DNA of 64,000 bases from Agrostemma githago (lineage: Eukaryota > Streptophyta > Magnoliopsida > Caryophyllales > Caryophyllaceae). Within the stretch, counting starts at the first letter, position 1. Every line of letters starts with the position of its first letter. The stretch covers positions 45,584,005-45,648,004 of the forward strand of contig OY288248.1 in assembly GCA_958450325.1 (NCBI GenBank), given 5' to 3'. The notes beneath the pieces are model-generated. The model was given only the letters and a program-made list of their open reading frames with translations. It did no database searches and was not told where the DNA came from. Shown piece by piece: positions 1-10,701 of the stretch. The translations under genes were made by a program, and so were the position numbers.

Positions 1-243
1 AAAACCTTCTTAACTTCAGTCCATTACTCTTGCTTGAATGATCGTGACCCTAAGTTAATGTCTTCACTTTACCTTGATTAGTTGCTCCTTTATCCAGCTC
101 AAATTCGAGCTAGCTCCATTTATTGAAGATGACTACTTATTATTGCTAATGTAGCTGGCCTAAGCTTAAGTAGGAGCTAGTAGACTTTAGATGAGCTCTT
201 TAGAACTTCCTGACTTGGATTGGTAGCTCCTTGATTCGGATCA
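1..243 (-). repeat. CRM-like LTR, truncated by the window edge (L)
   Basis: The segment ends with GATTCGGATCA, the reverse complement of the LTR start TGATCCGAATC used by the CRM-like elements here. It closely matches the U3 part of the LTRs of element G. The rest of the element lies outside the window, so its class and target-site duplication cannot be read. It directly abuts the decayed DUF7745-like sequence that follows. Confidence 0.85.
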
Positions 244-268
244 ATCTAGGACATCCATTCATAGGGTC

Positions 269-1777
269 ATGTCAGGTTTCGGGAATCTCCTAACTAAGTG
301 GGCTGGTTATTTTTAGAAATGAGACCCCGAGGTTTATTCAAATGATGGTTTGTCAACGGTCGTCGCGCTGAGTCGGGTCAAGGTACAAGCTGACTTCTTA
401 TTGGCATGTTCTAAGTTTTGGGACTCAAAAGGCCATGTTTTTGCTTTCCCCGGGGGTAAAATTTGTCCTCTTCCTGAAGAGATAGATGCTATAGGTGGGT
501 GGAGTTTGGTTCGACCTTGAGTGCCTTCGGGGAATGATGCTTATGTAGAGCGGTTTTGTCACTTTTTGGATCTTTCTTCATTGGAGGAGGCTAAGGTTTT
601 CTTTGGGAGAGATGGTATTAACTTAGAGTTGCTTTTTAGGACATTCTCGCAGGCTGGTTCCTACGATATTTCAGCCTTAGCATGTAGGCGTGCTTTTAAC
701 ATCACGATGGCTTGTTATCATCTTTTCGATGATGCGAGGGCGCGTGAAGGTTGGGGTAACCCTCGAGTTTTGGATGTGGTGATGGGAATGGAACATGGAC
801 GATCACCCTCTTTGGTTATTTGGGTGAGCTTATTCTAGGTCTCGATGCTCGTGCCCAACTTCACAAGACACCTTTTCGGGGTTCCAGGATCATTTTACAG
901 GTGTTTTTGGTGTCATGTTTCCTTCGGCTTTCTTCTTTTTTTGTTTTTCTTTTGTTTTGTGGTTGCTTTGGTTTGGAGGTGTGACGTTTTGACGTGGTTT
1001 GTGCAGGTTTGGTTACAGGAGCATCTTGGTTTGGTCGACCCTCCCCGGGGCTTCAAAGGTTATAACTACAGTGGTTTCATGGGCCAGAAGACGGTGCAGG
1101 TGTGGAGTAAAGGTCATACTGAAGGGGAGTGGTTCTCCTACTTGTCTAAAGGGCAGTTGGTCCTTAGGTGATCCATCCCGTGGTGGAATATCAGTGGGCG
1201 CGCCGGGTTTCCATTTTCGTCTTCGACCGAGGCTTTGTTAATACTATCCATGAGGGATCCAGTTTATATTTATCTGCGCGTGTTGTCGAACCAAATGGGC
1301 GTAAAACCTCCCACTTCGAAGACTGATAAGGATATTTCTCGTTTCGACTCATGGACAGAGGATTCGCTTAGGGAATTTAGGGTGTCCTGGGAACAGAGGT
1401 TTTTGCGTCCCGTCGTTATTGAGAGTGTCCGACCGACCGACATCGCTTCCGTCCGGCGGGGGGTTTGTGAACACCCGTCAGGACAGAGCAACTCAAAAGT
1501 AAAGAGGACAGCGCCGTTAGGGGACAAGGAGGTGACTCGAAGGAATGTCACTAAGTGCCTGACCAAAGACAGTGTTACCGGGCCTAGTTTCGTCAGTTCA
1601 TCTATGCGGGCCAAGACTAACGAGACCCATATTAAAAATGTGAGAGACGAAGGAATGTGGGATTGGCTGGACTCGCCTTTGGCTAGGGCGGTAGAAGCTT
1701 GTGATCAAAGGATCGATGATGAGAAACACAAGCAGGTACACCCGAAGGGCAAGGGAAAGAAAAGGTTGGACCGGTAG
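269..1777 (+). pseudogene. DUF7745/plant-mobile-domain-like antisense ORF of a Tat-like element, copy 0 (decayed)
   Basis: The translation from an ATG at 269 parallels the better preserved copy at 38779-39627 (minus strand), including the FAFPGGK, DLELLFRTFS-like and ACRR blocks. In-frame stops near 330 and 520 and breaks after 838 show it is dead. The C-terminal part (about 1235-1777) is still open for 180 codons, is basic, and ends KGKGKKRLDR. Extra ORFs antisense to pol near the 3' end are known from Tat/Ogre-type Gypsy elements, and this one lies on the strand opposite the gag fragment at 3590-4086, which fits. It is clearly more diverged from copies 1 and 2 than they are from each other, so it belongs to an older element. 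Assignment to DUF7745 is from memory of the family pattern. Function unknown. Confidence 0.6.
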
Positions 1778-1982
1778 AGTTCAGTCGTTTTGTATTATGT
1801 CTTATTAGTTGATATTATGTGGCGTATTAGTACTATTTTTTTGTGGAGTTTTGACACGTTGTTGCTTTCCGGCATATCCGGGTTTCAGATGCTTGATGTA
1901 AATGCCTCTACAAAAGGCTCGATTTAACCAAATTTTTATTATTAATGAGAAGCACATTGTTATTACTTTATTTTTTTGTGGT

Positions 1983-2262
1983 GGCTCGCAATTCGATTTT
2001 TCATTTTGCCCGGAGCGCCCTTTCGGGTTTTTACTCTGTCCTCGGCTCACCCTTTTTGCTTTGTATTTGTTTTTTTTTACGGCTCGCAACTCGATTCTTC
2101 GTTTTACCCGGGGCGCCCTTTCGGGTTTTCACCCCGTCCTCGGCTCGTCATTATATTTTATTTTATTTCATTTTTATTTTTTTTACGACGGCTCGCAACT
2201 CGTTTCTTCATTTTACCCGGAGCGCTCTTTTGGGTTTTCACTCCGTCCTCGGCTCGTCGTTT
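1983..2262. repeat. Tandem repeats of about 80-110 bp downstream of the DUF7745-like ORF (copy 0)
   Basis: Three units start at about 1983, 2081 and 2190, each beginning GGCTCGCAA and holding a CGCCCTTTCGGGTTTTC-like block followed by CCTCGGCTC. T-rich spacers of variable length separate them. The same array lies at 21482-21722 and, inverted, at 37712-37948, always just after the DUF7745-like ORF. Short ORFs in this stretch are repeat artefacts. Confidence 0.85.
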
Positions 2263-3589
2263 GTGCTTCGTCATTGGAATCACTCGTTAACCGGAGCGTG
2301 GAAAAAGGTTCTGGTTTGTATGTGGATTGAGTAATTGATTTTGTTGTTTGTCTGGTTGTACCCTTGGAAGGGTTGCCTACGTATCCGCGTTTAGACGGAA
2401 TCAAACAATGTTCGTAGTTCATATAGATGTGAGTGATTTTGCTTTAGACTCGTTATGCGAATTATCGATGTGAGATGTTTAGAGTGTATCCTCCCTAGTT
2501 AAAGAACTAAGGCGGAGTGATTGGGTGTGACCTCTTGAAAGTGACAATTACCGAGATACGTGTTTGGGTCAGGGTGACTGGCTTGGATGGTTTTGGGAAT
2601 GTGGAGCTAGGTAGTAAGTGGTTCCGATAGATCAAAATGTGGAGTTTGATTTTTGTGGAGTTAGGGTTATGGGCTAAGGTTTCGTAATGTGGTAGGAAAG
2701 GGGAAGCCGAGTAAAAATGACTCAGACTTCAATCGGGTGGGTTGTAAATTACGTGGGATCTGATTTCCATGTCTGGCCCTAATGGTTGAGATTATCCTAT
2801 TGAGCTTGAATCCTCAAAATTCTGGACTGTCTCCTAACAAGTGTCTCGGGAAGGTCTTAAGGTTTGTAATGCAGGGAGGCTAGTATTTGGGTGATAGTTG
2901 ATTGCTCTGTTCATTTTTCTTTTTCTTTCTTTCTCTTTTTTTTTTTACTTTTTGCTCGGACTTTGCACTTAAATTCGAGTTGAATGATTGGGGGTTTCAT
3001 TTGGACCGTTGAGTCTGGTCTTGATCATTGAATTGGGCCAGTTTAGTTTGGCCTTGGTTTCATTTTTTCTTTGGCTTCTTTTGGCCATTTCAGACTTCTT
3101 TTTCTTTTTGTCAGACTAGCACCTATGGTAGGAATTGGTCGGTCTTTATTTAAGGGATATTTATTGTGGGAAATGGGTTTACCTTCCATCTTTGATCACA
3201 AGCTAAGAGACTATCTAGATTTGCCATAGGATTCAGTAATGCTCGTTCTAAGGGATATCTATGTGGCTTTCTATACCAGAGATGGAATAGGTAAAAAAAG
3301 AACACGGGATCTCAGTTCTTGAAATTCCTCATCGTTTCGAGGTATGTTTGATTGTTATCGATTAATGACATAGTATCGAGTCGTAAGCGAGAAGGTGCGT
3401 TATTTTAAAATCAAGCGATTGTCGAGGTGCATTATAAAGGAAGAAAAGTTTATTTCTTTTTATTGATAGTAATAAGCGGGCTACGTGCCCGCGACATTGT
3501 TTTTGGGGAGGTGGAGGAAAGGTCCCCTCGTACCTCTTGACTTGATGCGAAAGAGAAAAATACATTTATTACATTATTAGGTCTAGGCC
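2263..3589. other. Stretch with no recognised gene
   Basis: The first part (to about 2475) matches the sequence downstream of the repeat array in copy 1 (near 21880-21945). Beyond that, where integrase would be expected, the DNA is AT-rich with long T/C runs (about 2920-2960) and no convincing ORF. About 3360-3589 resembles 33060-33290, the stretch downstream of the Tat gag fragment in copy 1. I infer a deleted or replaced pol region. Confidence 0.5.
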
Positions 3590-4086
3590 CTAAGACGAAC
3601 TAGACTCTGACTCGAACACAGATTTACTCGCCTCGGTGGATGCCTGTGGGTTGTCAGGATCTTCCTCGATATCCCGGACATTCTCCTCTATAGGGTCGAG
3701 GTGGAAACAATTGATGGCGTCGTCAAGGACAGCGTGAACGCTAAAGGGGTTTACAGTATTGCTTGGTTTCTCGAGTGGATGGAGAAGAATCGTCGCATTT
3801 TCGATCATGTCTTGTATGACATGTTTGAGTCGATAGCAGGATTCGGTATCGTGCCCGTTACCTTGGTGATATAGGCAATAAGCATTAGGGATCCAACTTT
3901 TGCCTCGTCTGCCTACTGGTGGGTCCGGAGAGGAACCCATGGGCAAGAGTAGCCCTTGATCGACTAGGTTCTTAGGAGCTTCGGTGTAAGATGAATTGAT
4001 TGAGGTAAACTCCCTCGGTGATCTTTCTACTTTATTGGATGTGGTCTTATAAGGTCTTGGTGTTCTTTCCATATCGACTTTGGTAA
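3590..4086 (-). pseudogene. Tat-like gag, C-terminal fragment
   Basis: The minus-strand frame has CLYHQGNGHDTESC followed by a YRLKHVIQDMIE helix, the C-x3-H-x4-H-x4-C type motif and 'KH.IQD.I' block typical of Tat/Ogre/Athila-type Gag. It ends with an acidic serine-rich tail. The open frame continues upstream to 4387, but that part is LTR sequence joined to gag by a deletion: the last roughly 90 bp of the LTR, the primer site, the leader and most of gag are missing. It is thus a fragment fused to an LTR, not a natural protein. Confidence 0.7.
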
Positions 4087-5676
4087 GTGTGACGGCGGCC
4101 ACCCACGCAGCCCTCTCCCGGTCGGGGGCCGATCCGATCTCGCATACGGAGCGATGTTTCGTACCTTGATTCGGATGACAATCCGGACTTGTACTAGACG
4201 GGTGCGGGCACCCGTGTTTCCGTTTGGAATCGATCGAGTCGTGGTTGTAAATGTTTAAAGGCCGATTCGTTTGGTAAGGCGACCATTTTAGTGAACTAAA
4301 TTCGTTGCCGATTTGTGGAGTTGCCACCGAGTCAATTATGGGGACTCGGAAACCGTTCAAGTCAACTTTGATCCTTAGCCGGCTCAAAGCAGAGGGGCAC
4401 GGGACCTAAAGATAAAGACTTGTACCCTTAAGCACTCCATGCCTGGAATGACTCTTATTGCCAATGGTTTCGGACATCCGAAAACCGTCGATTCTGAGTA
4501 AGGGGTGAGGGTACGTATTGGGAAGCCAACATCCGATAGATGTCAACACCCAATCTCGCCCGCACTATAGCGGCCTCTACTAATCAATCGGTGGGCTGAT
4601 AACTTTGTTCTTTTGTTGTGGCGGAATACTATAACATCCATTGTTTTCACCCTATACCTTTTCCTACGTTGGTTGTTTAAGGACAAGTAAGTTTTGTCGT
4701 CAAAGTAGTTGTGTTTACATTCTTTGCATGCGATTTCACGTGACAAGTAGGCCATGAAAAGGTGCACGTAGGAGAGTAGAGAGTACTAGTATTATACGTA
4801 TTAGCAAGTCAGTTTTAACGCGATAATACGGATATTAGTCATTCTCGTGATATACCTTACCTGGTATTCTGCTTAAGATGCGTCGGTTCGGTATTAACAG
4901 GGATGCGTCGAACCTAGTAAGGCGAGCACCCGGACTACTATGGAACCCGACCATCGCTTTGTTCATTTTTAGTTGTTTTACGTTTTGAATTCCGTGTTAG
5001 GTGATTTAACATGCGATTATCAGGTCATAAAAGCGATAAATCATACGAAATCAGTATATGCGAATGTAAGTAAATAACATTGTGAGGAGTTGCACCCTCG
5101 GTGTATACACTAAACGGGACACAATGCATAGATAGTTGAGAACGGATCTCGGAATTACTCGGGTTTATTTAGTGTATTTTGGTGTTTGTGGTTGAAGTTG
5201 GGATGTTACGTGTTTTAGTATGTGTTTATGGACCTAACGTCCATGCCTAGTATTGTCGTAGTGCATAATAAAAGAAAGTGCGAGAACCTAGTGCAAGAAT
5301 GTAAAGTTTCGTTTAGATGACAAACTACTGACGACTCGGCTTCAAAGGCGGATCCTCCTAGCTTGTCTAGTGATTTTGGCAGAGTTCCGTTACTGTTGAC
5401 CCTTTCTGCGGCTATTCCGGCTGTGCTTCGTTACTATTGGCTGATTATGCGGCTAATCCGGCAGAACTTCGTTACTAGACTATAGCTAGTCGAACACAGG
5501 CACCTCGGGATCGAGTGGAGTGCTCGAAGGTGAGGAGTAGCGTCGATGTCGCTTTTTCGGAACTATGATCGAGTGGATTGTTTGCCTCGGGTGTCGGAGT
5601 GCGAGCCCTTAGCGAGAATAATAGAGGGAGAAGAGAAAAGTTGTGAATTGTGTCGAACGAATGAGGTGGGGGGGGG

Positions 5677-5684
5677 TATTTATA
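5677..5684 (-). promoter_or_regulatory. TATA box of the Tat-like LTR
   Basis: TATTTATA on the plus strand reads TATAAATA on the minus strand, followed by a C run. The identical context occurs in the plus-strand LTR at 53673-53680. It is the likely U3/R promoter element. Confidence 0.6.
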
Positions 5685-5712
5685 GGTGTTTTCGGCCCTC
5701 GTCACCCAAATA

Positions 5713-5795
5713 GACGCCTGAGTCTAGGCGCACCAAGACTCAGGCGCCTGGGTTCAGGCGTGGGAAGACTCTGGCGCGCAAGGTGAGGCGCCCGG
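5713..5795. repeat. GC-rich GGCGCCTG-type short repeats in the Tat LTR
   Basis: Imperfect repeats of GGCGCCTGGGTTCAGGCG occur several times. A similar cluster lies upstream of the DUF7745-like ORF at about 10500-10565 and inverted at about 39770-39840. Role unknown. Confidence 0.6.
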
Positions 5796-6164
5796 TGTTT
5801 TGAAGATACGATTTTGATACTTTCCAAAAAAGAGAGATGGGTGTATAATACGTATCTTGGGGACTAAGGTTTCCCCGGGTTTGACCTAGCGCCGTGAGTT
5901 TAGTGGGCCTTGGGTGTGCATCCCGAGGTTCGCTTGGCGCGGTGCTGACTTGGTTTGAGTTTCGGCACCGACTCGGGGTCCCGGTGTAACGACACGACTA
6001 AGGCTGCCATCATATTGGTTTAATTTTTCCGAGTAACTTATTTGATCCGTCCTATAGAAAAACTACCTAAAACATCGCGAACCCGCGTCGCGTTGCAGTC
6101 CTATCGTCATCGGGTGTTTGTTGGGCACTTCTGCAGCCACTAGGTCCAAATCTGGGTGTCTACA

Positions 6165-7463
6165 GCTGGTGAACCAGCTGTGCATCGAGGATGTAAGTTT
6201 CCTTCTTATGACTTGTTTTACTTAGTAGCCCCCAAGGTTTAGAGATTATTGAAGTGTCGGTTTTGTTTGTGTAGTTTGTGGCCCATCCTTGGGCCAACTA
6301 TGAGGGTCTTCCCGAATATGTGGGGGTGGAGTTGAGGCTCAGAAGCTACAGGAGGATGCTTCTTCCTGCGTTGCTTTGCCTGGTGTGCTACCTGGGCGAA
6401 CGGTTGGTGCATCAGTGCTTATATGACGATTTCAGGGTGCCAGTTGATCCTCCCCGGACCATGTTTAGACCAGCGACCGCAGCAGAGGTCCAAGAGGGTA
6501 GGGATGGAGAGGGAGGCGATGCGCTACTAGTGCCGGGTGCCTCCTTTGCGTCCCACGTCTGCAAACGGCTAGCTTGCCACCGCCTCGTGGTGAGTATTCG
6601 GTTATCTATTTTGCTCTATGGTTTAGTATATGCCTGTATACTAAGCGATTTGCTTTTCCTTTAGCTGGCCGATCCGGCTGACGCTATTCAGCCCCCAGAC
6701 TTCCCTTTGACAGTGCTCAGGGTCAATGTAGCCGGGGTAGCTTTACAGAGCCTCTGCCCCCGTGTTCTGCTGAGGAGATGGATTCTGGGATGGAGTGGCG
6801 TGACCGGGTATACCGGGTAAGTTTTGGGTTTTGCCTTGAATTTGGTTCTCAAGGGTTGGGTTTAGTTTAGCTAATTCGTTTGGTTACGTTTCTCAGGTTT
6901 CATATATCTCCCATCAGCGGTTGTGGCAGGCTGCCAACTGCTTCTGGGCCTATGCGTCGAGGGCGTCCCATGATACTTCGGGGCCTCGATCGGTGAGTAT
7001 GTGTACCTAGGGTCGGTTTTCTAGGCTGGTTGTGCTTTTTCCTAAAGTACAGGTATATTTGCAGGATACTCCGGATATGGTGAGGCAGTTGGCGACTCGG
7101 GTGACCGAGCTCGAGACGGAAGAGGCCAAGTTGCCGCAACTCCTGCAATCTCGAGAAAATGAGATTGCCCGGCTCAAGGAGCGGTTGGCTCGGACTCAGG
7201 GCGAGACCTTGGCGCAGGGTGAGGCCAGGCTAGGAACTGAGGTGGAGAGGGAGGTTGAGGCTGAGGTCGAGGCTGAGGCAGAGGGGCATGTCACGGTTGC
7301 CACCGAGGAAGTTGGAGGGATTCCCGAGACAGCTACTCTAGATATGCTGTCGGGTATGGATGACACCAAGTCTCCTCTTTTTGAGCTGAAGGATCTAGGC
7401 TTGGATGATAATGTCGCTGAGTTTGTGATAGCTATAGGTGCAGCCTCTAGGGGTCCTCCCTAG
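6165..7463 (+). pseudogene. Plant-mobile-domain-like antisense gene of Tat copy 1 (multi-exon, 5' truncated)
   Basis: Five exon-like blocks are separated by introns with GT..AG ends: 6165-6192, 6275-6589, 6665-6816, 6897-6992 and 7065-7463. Block 2 encodes an arginine/leucine-rich helical region with PPRTMF; block 4 has ISHQRLWQAANCFW; block 5 has a coiled-coil (VTELETEEAKLPQLLQ, then NEIARLKERLART) and an acidic EVEAEVEAEAE stretch before the stop. The pattern recalls the plant mobile domain (PMD) proteins often carried antisense in Tat/Ogre elements. The first exon is cut by the LTR at 6164. The frame giving the best block 4 join meets a stop in block 3, so this copy is probably dead. A partial inverted paralogue is at 40574-41100. 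Confidence 0.55.
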
Positions 7464-7782
7464 TTTATGAACTCGGTTTATGTTTGGATTTGTATAATTT
7501 GTATATTTTAGACTTTCAGTATTTAGTCTTGCGTTTTGTCTTGTGAAATGTTAACCTAAATGACAAGTAATCACTTCAAGTTCGATTTATTTGCGATTTC
7601 ATCGTAGTTTAGGATGCGTTAGGATTGCATGAGAGTACGAAAATGATTTTCGGAATTCATGGAATGCGTTAGTTTGAGCCGGGAGTTGGATCAAGTAGTA
7701 CGTTGGTTAAGATGTTTGACTCGAGACGTGTGAAATGTGAGAAACGCTCTTATAGTTAAAATGTTTCGACTGAGTGCGTTGG
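7464..7782. other. Spacer between the two antisense genes of copy 1
   Basis: No ORF or motif recognised. It is collinear with the inverse complement of about 40262-40573 in copy 2, which lacks element H and so shows the empty insertion site. Confidence 0.6.
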
Positions 7783-8594
7783 TGATGTGAGTTAGAATGA
7801 ACTTTGAACAAGTTATATGGAGGTTGATAGTACTTTGAGATAAACGAAAAACAAGCAACAAAATCAGATTGTAATAGTTGTTGTAAGGATGATAGAATGT
7901 AACCAAGGATAGTGTGCTTAGTGAGATAGACCTATACCTCAACAAAGCGGGTGCTAATTCAAACACTCGATTGAAAAAGCGATTATAGAGCTTGTAACGC
8001 GACTAACTCTAGTACTTTGTCTTGTGAACTACAAAGACGAAAAAGAAAAGCAAAGCTTCACTCAGGTTTGTTTTATGAAAGTTGAATGATTTTATTCATC
8101 AAATGGATGGCAATATAAAGCCTACAAACGTCCCCAACCAGAATGGTCAAGCCCCTTAAAGAGGGTGATACAAACAAAGCAAAGGAAAAGAACTTAGACA
8201 CTAAGATACAATGCATCAATGGGAACACAATCAGCCTACTAACTCCGGTACATAGCCCTTGTTTGAATGAGTGTGAACCCAAGTTAATGCATCCATATGG
8301 TCTTGATTATTTGACTTGTAAATCAGATTAGAGCAATGTATGTTCTTGCTCTTTTATTGAAAGTTGATACAAAAGAAACAGTCCCGTCAAATAAATAACT
8401 TCTGCGAAATTCCCATGCACAACTGACTTGTTCGGACTATAACTTTGTCAATACTTGTTCAATGAGCCTTCACGAATAGTCATTGGAAAGATAAGCTCGA
8501 AATCTATCTCCTCCATTTTGGATGACTACAAAATTCCAAGTATAACTTAAGATATGGACCGATCATAACAACGCTGCAAAATGAACTCGCGTCA
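7783..8594 (-). repeat. 3' LTR of element H
   Basis: 812 bp, opening with TGATGTGAGTT and closing with CTCGCGTCA on the plus strand. It differs by eye at only a few sites from the 5' LTR. One change breaks the palindromic TATA motif (here GGCAATATAAAGCC). Confidence 0.9.
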
Positions 8595-9051
8595 TACTCT
8601 CCTTCTTTGAAAAAGAATTGTCCTCAATTCTTGTAACAAGTATCCCACCTGGATCAAATACAAAATTTGTTAGGATCAACACATCCTCACTCCAAATAGA
8701 TATAAGTGTGGGTAACGTTGGTATTATGGCTCGACCACAAGCTCGACCACAAGCTCGACTCCTTTTCAAATAGGTGCTGCTTTGAATGCTTGTGAACTCT
8801 ACTTTGCTTTTTGTGAACAAGGATGGATCAAGTATCTTTTGTTGCTTCTCAAAGTATTCCACAAACACAATCCCTTTACTCTCTAAGTTTGTTTTGGCTA
8901 AGATCAGAATTTGTTTCTTCTTGCATAACCCATTTGGTTGAAGATGATACTCGTCAAAAACAGGTGGTAACGTTGGATCAAACACCAAACTTTCCTCGTA
9001 AGTGTTTTCAAACGAGAAAATTGCTGACATTTTTTTGGGTGAACAGTACAC
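8563..9051 (-). CDS. Unknown 162-aa ORF in element H
   Basis: The ORF occupies most of the internal region of H and ends inside its 3' LTR. Its last codons use the same frame as the conserved ELRTIPFQ block of the family, changed here to RIEDNSFS. No Gag zinc knuckle, protease triad or RT motif is present. A short internal duplication (CGRACGRA) comes from a repeated CTCGACCACAAG unit. It may be a decayed Gag-Pol spacer or captured sequence. I do not recognise it and it may not be translated. Confidence 0.3.
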   Translation of the reverse strand: MYCSPKKMSAIFSFENTYEESLVFDPTLPPVFDEYHLQPNGLCKKKQILILAKTNLESKGIVFVEYFEKQQKILDPSLFTKSKVEFTSIQSSTYLKRSRACGRACGRAIIPTLPTLISIWSEDVLILTNFVFDPGGILVTRIEDNSFSKKESMTRVHFAALL

Positions 9052-9240
9052 ACGTGAACAGTAAGAAACAAATGTATCGGAGCTTCAACTAAAACCACGA
9101 GATAATCAAAACCGATTAACCCTCGAACTACCTCGAACGAGTTTAACCTTTGAATTCCAATCGCAATCAGAAATTCAACCAATAACTTGGCTTCGACACT
9201 CCTTTGACCGTCTTGATTTTAAGAAAAATCAAGAGTTGTA

Positions 9241-9252
9241 GCTCTGATACCA
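9241..9252 (-). other. Primer binding site of element H
   Basis: Reverse complement reads TGGTATCAGAGC, complementary to the 3' end of initiator-Met tRNA including CCA. It lies four bases inside the 5' LTR. Confidence 0.9.
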
Positions 9253-9256
9253 CTTA

Positions 9257-10068
9257 TGATGTGATTTGGAATGAACTTTGAACAAGTTATATGGAGGTTG
9301 ATAGTACTTTGAGATAAACGAAAAACAAGCAACAAAATCAGATTGTAATAGTTGTTGTAAGGATGATAGAATGTAACCAAGGATAGTGTGCTTAGTGAGA
9401 TAGACCTATACCTCAACAAAGCGGGTGCTAATTCAAACACTCGATTGAAAAAGCGATTATAGAGCTTGTAACGCGACTAACTCTAGTACTTTGTCTTGTG
9501 AACTACAAAGACGAAAAAGAAAAGCAAAGCTTCACTCAGGTTTGTTTTATGAAAGTTGAATGATTTTATTCATCAAATGGATGGCTATATATAGCCTACA
9601 AACGTCCCCAACCAGAATGGTCAAGCCCCTTAAAGAGGGTGATACAAACAAAGCAAAGGAAAAGAACTTAGACACTAAGATACAATGCATCAATGGGAAC
9701 ACAATCAGCCTACTAACTCCGGTGCATAGCCCTTGTTTGAATGAGTGTGAACCCAAGTTAATGCATCCATATGGTCTTGATTATTTGACTTGTAAATCAG
9801 ATTAGAGCAATGTATGTTCTTTCTCTTTTATTGAAAGTTGATAGAAAAGAAACAGTCCCGTCAAATAAATAACTTCTGCGAAATTCCCATGCACAACTGA
9901 CTTGTTCGGACTATAACTTTGTCAATACTTGTTCAATGAGCCTTCACGAATAGTCATTGGAAAGATAAGCTCGAAATCTATCTCCTCCATTTTGGATGAC
10001 TACAAAATTCCAAGTATAACTTAAGATATGGACCGATCAAAACAACGCTGCAAAATGAACTCGCGTCA
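9257..10068 (-). repeat. 5' LTR of element H
   Basis: 812 bp. It keeps the palindromic TATA motif GGCTATATATAGCC at 9583-9596. In transcription orientation the LTR starts TGACGCGAGTTC, a start shared with solo LTR I and with an internal block of solo LTR J rather than with A-G. Confidence 0.9.
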
Positions 10069-10701
10069 GTTGGGAGACAAGCGTGATTGTCCCGACATTC
10101 GTGTTTACAAAAAGAAAAAAGTTAGACCACTTTTTGAAAAAAAAAGTTAGAACACTTTTGTATATTCATGATAATGCCGTACTGGGTTACAAACGCGAAT
10201 TAATGATGCCACTAAAGGCTACAACATGCCTAGGTGGGGTAGCTTATCCCCCTAAAAAGAAAATAGAAAAAAAACGTCTAAGTCGGGTGAATCCGACGGG
10301 CGAAATGTGTCGTCCGTATGGTCTCGTCACTCTGGCGTGGTTATTTCGACTTTCGAAAAGGGTTTTAGTGACTTCAAGAGGTCGTTCCCGACGTCCGGGG
10401 TTGTCAGGTGGTGACTGATGGGGTAAAGCGTGGCTGACCGTGTAATTTTCGGGTGCTTGGGAGATTGACAACCTCTGGTTCGAATGCTTGGGCCGGGGTC
10501 GGTGGGTTCCGGGTCGCCTGGGTTCGGGCGGCTCGGTATTTGGGCGCCTGGGCTCGGGCGCCAGGTTCTTGTTTATGGAAATTTTCCGTAGTTTCCTAAT
10601 TGTTGTGGGATTAAGGCTATATATGCGGGTTATGGGTACTTGTTTTAGACGTACTAGATTACCCATAGTGTCTTTGTAGCTTGTACGTATAATTTTGAGT
10701 C
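10069..10701. other. Upstream region of the DUF7745-like gene, copy 1
   Basis: No convincing gene. It contains A-rich stretches, a cluster of GGCGCCTGGG-type repeats (about 10500-10565), and a TATATAT-like stretch about 85 bp before the ATG at 10702 that could serve as its promoter. It is collinear with the inverse of 39628-40261. Confidence 0.5.

Larger units (their letters stand above)
4087..6164 (-). repeat. Tat-like LTR, minus orientation, lacking its last ~90 bp
   Basis: The right end is the reverse complement of TGTAGACACCC, the same start as the plus-strand LTR at 43230. The segment is collinear with 43230-61989 once the three insertions there are removed, and stops matching about 90 bp short of that LTR's CA end. 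The LTR joins two Tat interiors: the antisense gene of copy 1 on its right and gag of copy 0 on its left. This suggests a tandem (internal-LTR-internal) structure from unequal recombination. No flanking duplication is visible. Confidence 0.8.
7783..10068 (-). mobile_element. Element H: short non-autonomous LTR element (2286 bp)
   Basis: Two 812-bp LTRs (7783-8594 and 9257-10068) flank only 662 bp of internal DNA. The target-site duplication is GTTGG (7778-7782 and 10069-10073), and copy 2 near 40255 shows the uninterrupted site. The primer site at 9241-9252 is complementary to initiator-Met tRNA and sets the minus orientation. A purine tract and a remnant of the LRTIPF coding block lie at the other end. 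No Gag, RT or integrase is encoded, so it must be mobilised in trans. Size and structure fit a TRIM/LARD-like derivative of the CRM-like family. Confidence 0.9.

Noticed and set aside
1902..2334. Several overlapping ORFs of 60-140 codons in the repeat array
   Set aside because: They follow the tandem repeat in different frames and have no family pattern.
3590..4387. 265-codon ORF as a complete Gag
   Set aside because: The first hundred codons are LTR sequence; only the part up to about 4086 is gag.
8730..8765. CTCGACCACAAG repeats as a CRISPR-like or satellite array
   Set aside because: Only two to three short direct units without spacers.
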